Origin: Clostridiales bacterium
Lineage (GTDB): Bacteria > Bacillota > Sulfobacillia > RBS10-35
Length of the DNA stretch: 64,000 bases
NCBI GenBank assembly: GCA_018729555.1
Contig: JAHHQG010000025.1
Span: 248,001-312,000 of the forward strand
Direction of reading: 5' to 3'
Below the pieces are notes generated by a model, which saw only the letters and a program-made list of their open reading frames with translations, was not told where the DNA came from and did not search any database. Position 1 is the first letter of the stretch. Each line of letters opens with the position of its first letter. Both the position numbers and the translations under genes were made by a program. Below, piece after piece: positions 53,272-61,931 of this stretch.

Positions 53272-54366
53272 TCAGGCCCCCGCCGCTTCCTGAGCCCTGC
53301 GGCGGCGGGCATGCTCCCGGATGGACTCCAGCTCATCGGGGGTGAGGGCGCGGTCAAAGCTCCTGAGACCTCCCACTTTGAACCCGTGCTTCTTGGCCAG
53401 CCGGGTGATTTCCTCCACCTGCTCCAGAGAATAGTCCTTCCCCAGGGTGAAGTCGTCATAGCGCTCTTCCAGCGCCAGGATCATGGTCTCCGCCATGCAG
53501 GCCAACGCCTGGCGGGGGGGCAATCCGAAGTTGAAGTGGAAATCCACCTCCCCCGGGACGTCCACCACCCCGCCCTCGATGACCAGCACATCCTTGCGGA
53601 CCTCCGCCACCTGGCGGGAGACGTCCCGCGGCCGGGCGATGTCGCACACCACCGCTCCCGTCTTCAGGTCCTCCGGGTGGATGATGGCCCCGACGGCGTT
53701 GGAGACGGTGATGATGATGTCGGAGACGATGAGGGACGCATGGAGATCGGTGGAGATCTTGGGGGTAAGGCCCGTGAGGTACCGGACTTCTTCCGCCAAT
53801 GCCTGGAGCCGGGCCCCATCCCGGCCCACCAGGAGGAGGTTTTTCACCTGCCGGGCCAGGAGGATGGCGGCCACCCGGCCCACCGATCCCGTGGCCCCCA
53901 CCACCGTGACCTGGGCGCTTTCAGGGTCGATGCCCATCTCTTGGGCTCCCAGGAGAGCCCCCTCCACGGCGGTGGCCGCCGTGTAGCTGTTGCCGGTGGT
54001 GACCCCGATGTCCAGGGCTTGGGCCAGCTTGACACCGGCTCCCGCCACGATGGCGTTATAAGCCCCCAGCCCGATGATCCGGGCCCCTTTCTTCTCCGCC
54101 ACCTTGGCCGCCTGGACGAGCTTGGGAAGGACTTTTTCTTCCGGCAAGGACATCATCAGGCGGGGCGTCAAGGGAACGGAGACGAAATGCCCCTCCGCCT
54201 CGTTGTAGGGCGAGCGGATCCCCGTGATGTGGGATGTGTAGATGACGGGGGCGTAGGGCATGATGGCTTCCAGCCAGTGGGGAGGGACTCTCTTTGCCGC
54301 CGGGATCTTGCGGTAAACGTCGGAGACTTCCAGGGGATGCAGCAGAAATCCGAAATGGCCTGCCAT
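53272..54366 (-). CDS. Long-chain acyl-[acyl-carrier-protein] reductase-like protein (fatty aldehyde-forming)
   Basis: 364 residues. The layout recalls the acyl-ACP reductase known from cyanobacteria: N-terminal GHFGFLLHPLEVSDVYRK, IIGLGAYNAIVAGAGVKLA, then TTGNSYTAATAVEGALLGAQEMGID, and the NADPH site VTVVGATGSVGRVAAILLA. That enzyme reduces acyl-ACP to fatty aldehyde. VCDIARPRDVSRQVAEVRKDVLVIEGGVVDVP resembles quinate/shikimate-dehydrogenase-like folds, so older annotation may differ. No aldehyde-deformylating oxygenase lies in the window. Strong RBS GGAAAGGAAGGAG before the ATG. Confidence 0.8.
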   Translation of the reverse strand: MAGHFGFLLHPLEVSDVYRKIPAAKRVPPHWLEAIMPYAPVIYTSHITGIRSPYNEAEGHFVSVPLTPRLMMSLPEEKVLPKLVQAAKVAEKKGARIIGLGAYNAIVAGAGVKLAQALDIGVTTGNSYTAATAVEGALLGAQEMGIDPESAQVTVVGATGSVGRVAAILLARQVKNLLLVGRDGARLQALAEEVRYLTGLTPKISTDLHASLIVSDIIITVSNAVGAIIHPEDLKTGAVVCDIARPRDVSRQVAEVRKDVLVIEGGVVDVPGEVDFHFNFGLPPRQALACMAETMILALEERYDDFTLGKDYSLEQVEEITRLAKKHGFKVGGLRSFDRALTPDELESIREHARRRRAQEAAGA

Positions 54367-54387
54367 GGTCGGCTCCTTCCTTTCCGC

Positions 54388-54792
54388 CTAATCTTCGTCG
54401 GGGAAGACGGCGGAACCTTCCAGCACTTCTTCCGTCACCAGCACCGGCACCTGAGCCCTCACGGCCAGGGCGATCCCGTCGCTGGGGCGGCAGTCAATTT
54501 CCATAATACCCTGGGCGGTTTCAATTTCCAGCTGGGCGATGAAGGTGTTGTCCCTCACGTCGTGGATGACCACCTGCAGCAGGCGGCCTCCCAGGCGCCG
54601 GATGGTTTCGGCCAGGAGATCGTGGGTGGCGGGGCGCGGCATGCCGCCTTCCACGCCTAGGGCGATGGCCATGGCCTCGCACAGCCCGATCACCAAAGGC
54701 AGCACCCGCTGGCCTCCTTCTTCCTGCAGGAGAAGCACGTTCTCCTTGGTTGCCTCCACGTGGCCGATGCTGAGAACCCGCATCTTCACCAT
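54388..54792 (-). CDS. Bifunctional nuclease (BFN/DUF151) domain protein
   Basis: 134 residues, the single-domain form. PLVIGLCEAMAIALGVEG, RPATHDLLAETIRRLG and the acidic block IDCRPSDGIALAVRAQVPV are conserved in the BFN family, which has members with DNase/RNase activity. The role in bacteria is unsettled. GAGAGGAGG precedes the ATG. It lies between coaX and the acyl-ACP reductase gene on the same strand. Confidence 0.88.
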   Translation of the reverse strand: MVKMRVLSIGHVEATKENVLLLQEEGGQRVLPLVIGLCEAMAIALGVEGGMPRPATHDLLAETIRRLGGRLLQVVIHDVRDNTFIAQLEIETAQGIMEIDCRPSDGIALAVRAQVPVLVTEEVLEGSAVFPDED

Positions 54793-54831
54793 GGCGCCGC
54801 CTCCTCTCTGAGAGCACCCTACGGATCAACC

Positions 54832-55602
54832 CTATGGGTACTTTCGACTATATATCATCCTCACCCCATCGAGGGTGAGGAATAGATCCACCTCCTGGAT
54901 GGTGGCGGAAACTTCCGCCATAAGGGGAGCGAGCCCTCCGGTGGCGATGACCCGCGCCTCTCCCCCCAGCTCTTCCTGGATCCGCCTCACCAGCCCGTCC
55001 ACCAGGCCGGCAAAGCCGTAGATGATCCCCGACTGCATCGTTTCCAAGGTGTTGCGGCCGATGACCCGGCGGGGCCTGACGAGGGCGATCCGCGGCAGCT
55101 GGGCCGTGCGGAGGAAGAGGGCTTCCGTGGCGGTGGCGATGCCGGGAGCGATGGCTCCGCCGATGAAGGCGCCTTCTGGCGAGACCACGTCAAAGGTGGT
55201 GGCGGTGCCGAAATCCACCACGATGGCGGGCGCCCCGTATTTGGCCCGGGCCGCCACGGCATTGGCCAAACGATCGGCCCCCACCTCCCGGGGATGATCC
55301 ACCTGGACGGGGATCCCCAGCGGGGCATCCACGGTGAGGATGAAGGGTTCGATGTTCAGCCGGTGGTGGAAAAGCTCCTGCCATGCCTGGGTAGCCGGCG
55401 GCACCACCGACACCAGGGCGGCGCCTCGCACCGCTTCCAGGGAAAAACCGTTGCCAGCCATGAGGGAATGGAGGAGGGCGTAATGCTCGTCAGCCGTCCA
55501 GTCCCGGTGGGTGGAGATGCGCCAGTGCTCCAAGAGCTGCTCCCCGTCGTAGACGCCGATGACCGTCTGACTGTTGCCGATGTCCAGCACCATGAGGGAC
55601 AA
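54832..55602 (-). CDS. coaX: Type III pantothenate kinase
   Basis: 256 residues. N-terminal phosphate-binding LDIGNSQTVIGVYDG, then PREVGADRLANAVAA, IVVDFGTATTFDVV and FIGGAIAPGIATATEAL mark CoaX. It phosphorylates pantothenate, the first step of CoA synthesis. TTG 55602 fits the RBS GGAAGGAG (9 bases); ATG 55593 in frame is the alternative, and an ATG at about 55610 near the RBS is out of frame. PanB and PanC are encoded divergently just beyond. Confidence 0.93.
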   Translation of the reverse strand: MSLMVLDIGNSQTVIGVYDGEQLLEHWRISTHRDWTADEHYALLHSLMAGNGFSLEAVRGAALVSVVPPATQAWQELFHHRLNIEPFILTVDAPLGIPVQVDHPREVGADRLANAVAARAKYGAPAIVVDFGTATTFDVVSPEGAFIGGAIAPGIATATEALFLRTAQLPRIALVRPRRVIGRNTLETMQSGIIYGFAGLVDGLVRRIQEELGGEARVIATGGLAPLMAEVSATIQEVDLFLTLDGVRMIYSRKYP

Positions 55603-55649
55603 GGGCCATGGCTCCTTCCTATCCGCATGGTGCCACATGGGAGATTTCC

Positions 55650-55677
55650 TTGAGGAGAAGGGAATCTTTCGTCTACT
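55650..55677 (+). promoter_or_regulatory. Possible promoter of the DUF2520-panB-panC operon
   Basis: TTGAGG (55650-55655), 16-base spacer, TCTACT (55672-55677); four of six matches in each hexamer. It lies 26 bases before the GTG at 55703 in a short divergent region. Confidence 0.3.
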
Positions 55678-55702
55678 CTTCCCAGTAAAGGAGGGTTTTA
55701 GC

Positions 55703-56581
55703 GTGCGCCTGGCCCTGGTGGGGAGCGGTCGGGTAGCCCAAGGTCTGGCCACGTGGCTGGATGGGAACGGCCAGGTGGTGGCCGTCATCAGCCGCTCCAA
55801 GGAAAAGGCCCGGCAGCTGGCCGCCTCCTTGGCCTCCGCCCAGCCCGTCACCTGGGACGAACCCTTTCCCGAGGCCGACTGGTGGTTCTTGGCCGTCCGG
55901 GACGACGTCCTCCCCGACGTGGATCGCTCCCTGGACGAAAAGGGCGCCTATGCATCGGCCCGGCTGGTGACCCACACCAGCGGCGCCCACTCCGCCTATG
56001 CCCTGGAGCGGGCCCATGCCCGGGGCATCCCCGTGGCTTCGGTCCACCCCCTCTACCCTTTTGCCAGCGGGGAGCGCCTGGCTCTGCAGGAGGTCTTTTT
56101 CGCCCTGGAGGGCGACGAGGAAGCCCTCAAGGTGGTGGAGGCGTGGCTGGATCACTGGCATGCCCCCCACCGGCGCCTGCGCACGGACCAGAAGCCCCTC
56201 TACCACGCGGCGGCCGTCCTGGCCAGCAACGCCATGGTGACCCTTTTGGGGGCGGCGGAGGGCCTCATCCGGAAGTTGGAGCTGCCGGTGGAAGATGTCT
56301 TCCCGGCCCTGGGCCATCTCGCGGAATCGGCCCTCCGGCAAGCCCGGCGCCTGGGGCCGGTGGCCGCCCTGACGGGACCGATCCAGCGAGGGGAGTACAC
56401 CACCGTCCTCGCCCATCGGAAGGCCCTCCTGGACCAGGCCCCGGAGGTCTGGCCCCTCTACCGCGCCCTCGCCAGGGCCACATTGCCTCTGGCCCGCCAG
56501 CGGGGAGTCGCCCCTCCCGAGGTTTTGGACGCCATCGCGGAACTGCTGGATGCTTCCGAGGGGAAGGGAGCCTTGCCATGA
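55703..56581 (+). CDS. Rossmann-fold/DUF2520 dehydrogenase-like protein, candidate ketopantoate reductase role
   Basis: 292 residues. N-terminal NAD(P)-binding RLALVGSGRVAQGLATWL, then VTHTSGAHSAYAL and SVHPLYPFASG, and an all-helical C-terminal DUF2520 domain (YHAAAVLASNAMVTLLGAAEG) that resembles 6-phosphogluconate dehydrogenase-type folds. GTG 55703 has AAAGGAGGG upstream. It overlaps panB by 4 bases. No panE is seen in the window, so a role reducing ketopantoate is suggested by position only. Confidence 0.85.
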   Translation: MRLALVGSGRVAQGLATWLDGNGQVVAVISRSKEKARQLAASLASAQPVTWDEPFPEADWWFLAVRDDVLPDVDRSLDEKGAYASARLVTHTSGAHSAYALERAHARGIPVASVHPLYPFASGERLALQEVFFALEGDEEALKVVEAWLDHWHAPHRRLRTDQKPLYHAAAVLASNAMVTLLGAAEGLIRKLELPVEDVFPALGHLAESALRQARRLGPVAALTGPIQRGEYTTVLAHRKALLDQAPEVWPLYRALARATLPLARQRGVAPPEVLDAIAELLDASEGKGALP

Positions 56582-57426
56582 GCCGGAAGACCGTAGCCGA
56601 CATCAAGGAGATGAAGGAAAAAGGGCAGCCCATCGTGATGGTGACCGCCTACGACTACCCTTTAAGCCGCCTAGCCCAGGAAGCCGGCGCCGACATCCTC
56701 CTGGTGGGAGATAGCCTGGGAAATGTGGTCCTGGGATATGAGTCCACCACATCGGTGGACATGGAGGATATGGTGCGGGCCTGTGCCGCCGTGGCCCGGG
56801 CTCCAGGGGAAGCCCACATCGTCTGCGACATGCCCTTTCTCTCCTTCCAGATCTCCCCCGAAGAGGCCCTGCGGAACGCGGGGCGCCTCATCCGGGAGGG
56901 GGGCGCCCAGTCGGTGAAGATGGAAGGCGGAAGACAAGTGGTTCCTACCGTCAAAAAGCTGGTGGAGAGCGGCATCCCCGTCATGGGGCACATCGGCCTC
57001 ACGCCCCAGTCGGTCCACCAGCTGGGCGGGTACCGGGTCCAGGGGCGGAGCCTGGAGGAGGCCCGGAGGCTTCTCGAGGATGCCCTGGCCCTGGAAGAAG
57101 CAGGGGTGTACAGCCTCGTCCTGGAGGCGGTCCCCTGGCAGCTGGCCCAGCTCATCACCCGCAGGCTCCGCATCCCCACCATCGGCATCGGAGCAGGATT
57201 GGGCTGCGATGGGCAGGTTCTGGTCATCCACGACCTCATCGGCCTCAGCTTCGGGAAACCCGCCAAATTCGTGAAACGCTACGCCCAGGTGGGGGAGATC
57301 ATCCGTCAGGCGGTGGCGGATTTTGCCGCCGATGTCCGGGAGAAGCGATACCCCGAACCGGCCCACCAGTACAACCTCAGCCCGGAAACGTGGGAAGCGC
57401 TGCAAAAGGCGCTGGAGAGCCGATGA
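56578..57426 (+). CDS. panB: 3-methyl-2-oxobutanoate hydroxymethyltransferase
   Basis: 282 residues. Key parts: VMVTAYDYPLSRLAQEAGADILLVGDSLGNVVLGY, VKMEGG, PVMGHIGLTPQSVHQLGGYRVQG and IPTIGIGAG. It forms ketopantoate from ketoisovalerate and methylene-THF. The ATG overlaps the upstream stop, and the panB stop overlaps the panC ATG. Confidence 0.96.
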   Translation: MSRKTVADIKEMKEKGQPIVMVTAYDYPLSRLAQEAGADILLVGDSLGNVVLGYESTTSVDMEDMVRACAAVARAPGEAHIVCDMPFLSFQISPEEALRNAGRLIREGGAQSVKMEGGRQVVPTVKKLVESGIPVMGHIGLTPQSVHQLGGYRVQGRSLEEARRLLEDALALEEAGVYSLVLEAVPWQLAQLITRRLRIPTIGIGAGLGCDGQVLVIHDLIGLSFGKPAKFVKRYAQVGEIIRQAVADFAADVREKRYPEPAHQYNLSPETWEALQKALESR

Positions 57427-58277
57427 AGATCGTCCGCAGCCTCTCGGAACTGCGCTCGGCGGTACGGGAGCTCCCCCGGCCCCTGGGCTTTGTGCCCACC
57501 ATGGGCTACTTTCACGAGGGTCACCTCTCCCTCATGCGGGCATCCCGGAAGGAGAACCGGAGCACCGCCGTCAGCCTTTACGTCAACCCCATGCAATTCG
57601 GACCTCAGGAAGATCTGACCCGGTATCCCCGGGATGAAGCGCGGGACCGCCGCCTGGCGGAGGAGGAAGGGGTGGATCTCCTCTTCATCCCCACCGACGA
57701 GGAGATGTATCCCCCCGAAGGGCGGATCCCCGGGAGCCTCCAGCGAACCCGGGTGCAGGTGGAGGGCTTAAGCTCCATCTGGGAAGGGGCCAGCCGGCCG
57801 GGCCATTTCGATGGGGTGGCTACGGTGGTGCTGAAACTCTTCCACCTGGTGCAGCCGGATGTGGCCTACTTCGGCCAGAAGGATTACCAGCAGGCCCTCG
57901 TCATCCGGACGCTGGTGCGGGATCTGGATGTGCCGGTGGACATCCGGGTGCTGCCCACCGTCCGAGAACCCGATGGCCTGGCCATGTCCTCCCGCAACGC
58001 CTACCTCTCGCCGGAGGAACGGAAGGCGGCGCCCCGCCTCTATCAGGCCCTCCGGCTGGGGGAAGACCTCATCCGCAAAGGCGAACGGGATCCCCAGGCC
58101 GTCATCTGGCAGATGGAGTCCTTCCTCTCGAAGGAACCCCTCTGCCGCCTGGATTACGTCACCGTGGCCGATCCCGAAACCCTTCTCGTGCCGGCGGAGA
58201 TCCGCCTGCCGGTGGTCCTCCTCGGGGCCGCCTGGTTCGGCCAGGCCCGCCTCATCGACAACCTCATCGTCCGGTGA
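57423..58277 (+). CDS. panC: Pantothenate synthetase (pantoate-beta-alanine ligase)
   Basis: 284 residues. GFVPTMGYFHEGHLSLMR is the nucleotide-binding HxGH motif, followed by NPMQFGPQEDLTRYPRD, YFGQKDYQQALVI and PDGLAMSSRNAYLSPEER. It joins pantoate with beta-alanine. No panD lies in the window. The 3' end overlaps the convergent birA gene by 14 bases. Confidence 0.96.
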   Translation: MKIVRSLSELRSAVRELPRPLGFVPTMGYFHEGHLSLMRASRKENRSTAVSLYVNPMQFGPQEDLTRYPRDEARDRRLAEEEGVDLLFIPTDEEMYPPEGRIPGSLQRTRVQVEGLSSIWEGASRPGHFDGVATVVLKLFHLVQPDVAYFGQKDYQQALVIRTLVRDLDVPVDIRVLPTVREPDGLAMSSRNAYLSPEERKAAPRLYQALRLGEDLIRKGERDPQAVIWQMESFLSKEPLCRLDYVTVADPETLLVPAEIRLPVVLLGAAWFGQARLIDNLIVR

Positions 58278-59376
58278 GGTCGAAGGTGACGTCCCCCGCG
58301 TAGAGGCGCCGGAGCCCGTGGACTGTCTCGAGGAGGAGGGAGCCATCCTTCTCGATGTCCTTCATGGTACCCCGGAGGATCTCATCGCCGTGGCGGACCT
58401 CCACCTTCTCTCCCAGGAAGAGCGCCCTCTCCCGGAAGGCCTCCAGGACCTTTTCCCCGCCCCGGTGGATGTCCTGCCACATGTCGGCCAGGTGGCGCAG
58501 GTAGGCGGCCAGGATCCGGGGACGGCTGACGGGACCTCCCCACTCGTGCAAAAGGGAGGTGGCCCGGCCCTGGAGCTCGCTAGGCATGCGGTGGAGGGGC
58601 CAGTTGCAGTTGATGCCGGCGCTGACGGTGGCGGCGCTGAGGCTGGCCAGGACCTCTCCCAGAAGGCCTGCCACTTTGCGACCGTTGATCCAGACATCGT
58701 TGGGCCATTTGAGGCGGGGGCGAAGGGAAAGTTCCGCCTCGAGGGCCCTCGCCACCGCCACGGCTCCCGCCAGGGGGAGGAGGGAAAGGGTGGCCAGGGG
58801 CGGAAGATGCCGGAGGATCACCGTCACGGCGATGCCCGTACCGGGAGGCATCGTCCAGGTCCGCTGTCCCCGGCCCCGCCCCTGGGTCTGTTCCTCCGCC
58901 ACCACCACGCCGCCGTGGGGTGCACCTTCTTCCGCCCACCGGCGGGCCTCCAGGATGGTGGTATCCACCGTCGGCAGCACCCGCCAGGCCGTCCCCAGGG
59001 GACCTGGGGAAAGATCGGCCATCCAGGCGGGGTTAAAGCCATCGGGCGGCCAGGACCAGGGCGGCCCCTGGTAGGTACCCCCCAAAAGGGCTTGTCCAGG
59101 GTCGGGAGGAGCCACCGCCGCCTCCACCGGGGGGAGCTCCTCCCCCTCCTTGGCGAAAAAGGAAGTGGCCTCTTCCAGGTACAGTTCCACCCCGGAAGAA
59201 GGCCCCCGCACCTGGACGAGGGTCTTTAGGGCCGGAAGAGGCCCCTTGGGCTGCAAGATGTAAGGGCTTTGCCCCACCACCTCCACCCCCTGGGCCTTCA
59301 AGCGGGCCAGGACCCCCGCCAGGTACGCCTCCCTGCGCCCCCGGTAAGCCGTCAGCAGAAGGATGTCTTCCCTCAT
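58264..59376 (-). CDS. birA: Biotin-[acetyl-CoA-carboxylase] ligase with a non-HTH N-terminal domain
   Basis: 370 residues. The C-terminal 240 residues are a normal biotin protein ligase: VDTTILEARRWAEEG, EEQTQGRGRGQRTW (biotin loop), LKWPNDVWINGRKVAGLLGE and a small SH3-like end. The first about 130 residues are not the winged helix of group II BirA. They start MREDILLLTAYRGRREAYLAG and include a Pro/Trp-rich stretch; I do not recognise them. ATG 59376 has AAGGAAGGG upstream and overlaps the stop of the next gene. Confidence 0.9.
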   Translation of the reverse strand: MREDILLLTAYRGRREAYLAGVLARLKAQGVEVVGQSPYILQPKGPLPALKTLVQVRGPSSGVELYLEEATSFFAKEGEELPPVEAAVAPPDPGQALLGGTYQGPPWSWPPDGFNPAWMADLSPGPLGTAWRVLPTVDTTILEARRWAEEGAPHGGVVVAEEQTQGRGRGQRTWTMPPGTGIAVTVILRHLPPLATLSLLPLAGAVAVARALEAELSLRPRLKWPNDVWINGRKVAGLLGEVLASLSAATVSAGINCNWPLHRMPSELQGRATSLLHEWGGPVSRPRILAAYLRHLADMWQDIHRGGEKVLEAFRERALFLGEKVEVRHGDEILRGTMKDIEKDGSLLLETVHGLRRLYAGDVTFDLTGR

Positions 59377-60374
59377 GGACCCTTCCTTTCCGTCCAGCGC
59401 CACTGGTAGGATTTCACCAGCCGATAAAAAAGGATTTCAAACCCCTTTTCCGAAGGCCGCATCACGTATAGGTTACCTCGCCCATCCACCTGGGCGTAGC
59501 GGCGAAGGAACGGGCCACCGGGATCCATGGGGAGAGGAAGGACCCAGCGGGCTTTCCCGTCCCGGGATACCTTGAGGAGCGTTCCTTCGGGGGTCCCCAG
59601 GTTGAGCCCCACGTAGACGTGGCCCTTGGCATCGGTCCCCACCACCTCCGCCCGCCCGAGGCGCTCTACGCTGTCCACCCGGATGGTGCCGAGGGCCTTT
59701 CCGGGGTTCAGCACCCGGATGAGGAGGGACATGTCGGTCTCCCGGGGCTCGAGGAAGAACAAATGGCCCGAGGGGGCGAGGGAGAGGGTCCCGGAGGGAG
59801 CAGGATCCCCCTCGGGGTCCCAGTGCCATCCCTCTTCGTCCAGGATCACTCGGGCCACCACTGTGGATTCCTTGGGGTTCTCCTCCAGCCGGACGATCTC
59901 CCGGGCATAGGCCGCGGGAAGGAGCCGCACCAAATCCAGGTAGGCCTGCCCCTTCCCATCCACGGCCACCCCCTGGATGAGGCGCTTCTCCCCCTGGGCT
60001 GAAGCCTCAAAGTAGGGGATGGCCTTCCCGTCGGGGCTGATGCTCCAGAGAAGGCTTCCCCCCTGATCCACGGCGAAGAATCCGCCGGCGCCGTCGGCCA
60101 CCAGGTCGGCCACCCAAGGGCTGATCTTCCCCGATGTGGTGAGGGGCACCTCCTGCCATCGGCCCCTGCCGGGAAGGAGCTTAAAAAGGCGGTCTCCCGT
60201 CCGGGGGACCACCACCACCCGGCCTTCCTCATCCACGGCGAAGGTGGCAGGAGGCCCCTCTTTTTCAGGCCAGAAGGCCAAGGTTTCCGCCCGGTAGGTT
60301 TCCACCGGTTTCAAGAACCCCCCCACGAGGGCCATGGCCCCCAGGAGGACCAGGATCAGGGAAAGCCGTTTCAT
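59373..60374 (-). CDS. Secreted beta-propeller-like protein of unknown function
   Basis: 333 residues. N-terminal signal peptide or anchor (MKRLSLILVLLGAMALVGG). The rest is made of repeating short beta units: FAVDEEGRVVVVPRTG, FFAVDQGGSLLWSISPDG, GVAVDGKGQAYLDLV, VVGTDAKGHVYVGLN, AQVDGRGNLYVMRPSEKG. This pattern fits an NHL/SMP-30-like propeller. No catalytic residues can be named. RBS-like GGGGTGG before the ATG. Cotranscribed with birA by a 4-base overlap. Confidence 0.7.
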   Translation of the reverse strand: MKRLSLILVLLGAMALVGGFLKPVETYRAETLAFWPEKEGPPATFAVDEEGRVVVVPRTGDRLFKLLPGRGRWQEVPLTTSGKISPWVADLVADGAGGFFAVDQGGSLLWSISPDGKAIPYFEASAQGEKRLIQGVAVDGKGQAYLDLVRLLPAAYAREIVRLEENPKESTVVARVILDEEGWHWDPEGDPAPSGTLSLAPSGHLFFLEPRETDMSLLIRVLNPGKALGTIRVDSVERLGRAEVVGTDAKGHVYVGLNLGTPEGTLLKVSRDGKARWVLPLPMDPGGPFLRRYAQVDGRGNLYVMRPSEKGFEILFYRLVKSYQWRWTERKGP

Positions 60375-60422
60375 GCTGCCACCCCAAAGGACGCTATTCC
60401 GTCCCGGGGCAAAACATGAAGG

Positions 60423-61931
60423 CTACTGCCCGAGGAGAAGGCGGGGAAAGCGAAGGGCGAGGATATCCCCCGCCAGGGCTTCCACCTCTGCCCCTAGGGA
60501 GCGATCCTCCTCCACGGGAGGGATCCGTTCCCTCAGCTCTTCCCGCACCGCCCTGGCAGCGGGGGACCAGAGCTCCGGGTCGTGGAACTCCAAGGCCTGC
60601 ACCGCGGCCACCAGCTCCAAGGCGAGGATGCGGGCCGTGTTTTCCACCACCTGGGCTCCCTTGAGGGCAGCCGTCATGCCCATGCTGACGTGATCTTCCT
60701 GGTTGGCCGACGAGGGGATGGAGTCGACGCTGGCAGGGGTGCAGAGGACCTTATTTTCGGCCACCAGGGAGGCGGCCGTATACTGGAGGATCATGAGGCC
60801 CGAATGGAGGCCTTCTTCCCGGCGGGTCAAAAAGGGAGGAAGGCCCGAGAGCTGGGGGTCCAGGAGGCGAAAGAGGCGCCGCTCCGAGATGTTCCCCAGC
60901 TCCGCCACGGCCATGGCCAGGTAATCCAGGGCCAGGGCCAGGGGCTGACCGTGGAAGTTGCCGGCGGAGATGACCCTTCCCGTTTCGGGGAACACCAGGG
61001 GGTTGTCGGTGGCCGCTCGCATTTCGGCGGTGAGAATGGCTTCCACATGATGGAGGGCCTGGCGGGTCGCTCCGTGGACCAGCGCCCCGCACCGGAGGGA
61101 ATAGGCGTCCTGGACGCGGCCGGCCCACCCCAAAAGCCGGCTTCCCTCCAGGAAGGAGAGAACCTCCGCCGCGCTCTCCGCCTGGCCTCGATGCCCCCGG
61201 ACCGCCTGCACTTCCGGGAGGAACGGCTCCCGGTTGCCGCCCAGGGCTTCCAGGTCGAGGGCGAGGAGAAGATCGGCCAGGCGGACCAGATGGCGGGCGC
61301 GGATGAGGCTCAGGACCCCCAGGGCCGTCATGGCCTGGGTGCCGTTGATGAGGGCAAGGCCTTCTTTGGGGCCCAGGTCCATGGGCGTCAGGCCCGCCTG
61401 GCGGAGGGCTTCCCCTCCCGGAAGGCGCTTTCCCCGCCATTCCGCTTCCCCCTCTCCCATGACCACCAGGGCCAGGTGGGCGAGGGGCGCCAGATCGCCG
61501 CTGGCCCCCAGGGAGCCCCGGGACGGGACCACCGGATGGACGCCGGCGTTCAGCATGGCGAGGAGAAACTCGGCCAGCTCCGGGCGTACCCCTGAATAGC
61601 CTCGGGCAAGGGCCTGGGCCCTCAGGAGCAAAAGGGCCCGCACCTCTTCCCTGGAAAGGGGCTTTCCCACTCCTGCGGCGTGGCTGCGGATGAGGTTTTT
61701 CTGAAGTTCCTTTTCCTTTTTGGGCGGAATGATTTTCTGGGCGAGGGCCCCAAAGCCCGTGTTGACGCCGTAGATGGGCCGTCCTTCATCCATGAGCTGG
61801 TGCAAGAGGCGGTGGCTTCGCGCCATCCTTTCCCGTGCCTCCGGCGCCAGGGCCACCGACGCCCCTTCCACCGCCACCTTCCAGACATCCCGGGGCTCCA
61901 GGTGGAGCCCGTCCACATGGATCAAGGTCAT
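60423..61931 (-). CDS. hutH: Histidine ammonia-lyase
   Basis: 502 residues, full length. GSLGASGDLAPLAH supplies the Ala-Ser-Gly that forms the MIO cofactor; YGVNTGFGALA, NGTQAMTAL, NFHGQPLALALD and SIPSSANQEDHVSMG are HAL hallmarks. It converts histidine to urocanate, starting histidine breakdown. The other hut genes are not in the window. ATG 61931 overlaps the stop of the M16 peptidase gene. Confidence 0.94.
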   Translation of the reverse strand: MTLIHVDGLHLEPRDVWKVAVEGASVALAPEARERMARSHRLLHQLMDEGRPIYGVNTGFGALAQKIIPPKKEKELQKNLIRSHAAGVGKPLSREEVRALLLLRAQALARGYSGVRPELAEFLLAMLNAGVHPVVPSRGSLGASGDLAPLAHLALVVMGEGEAEWRGKRLPGGEALRQAGLTPMDLGPKEGLALINGTQAMTALGVLSLIRARHLVRLADLLLALDLEALGGNREPFLPEVQAVRGHRGQAESAAEVLSFLEGSRLLGWAGRVQDAYSLRCGALVHGATRQALHHVEAILTAEMRAATDNPLVFPETGRVISAGNFHGQPLALALDYLAMAVAELGNISERRLFRLLDPQLSGLPPFLTRREEGLHSGLMILQYTAASLVAENKVLCTPASVDSIPSSANQEDHVSMGMTAALKGAQVVENTARILALELVAAVQALEFHDPELWSPAARAVREELRERIPPVEEDRSLGAEVEALAGDILALRFPRLLLGQ

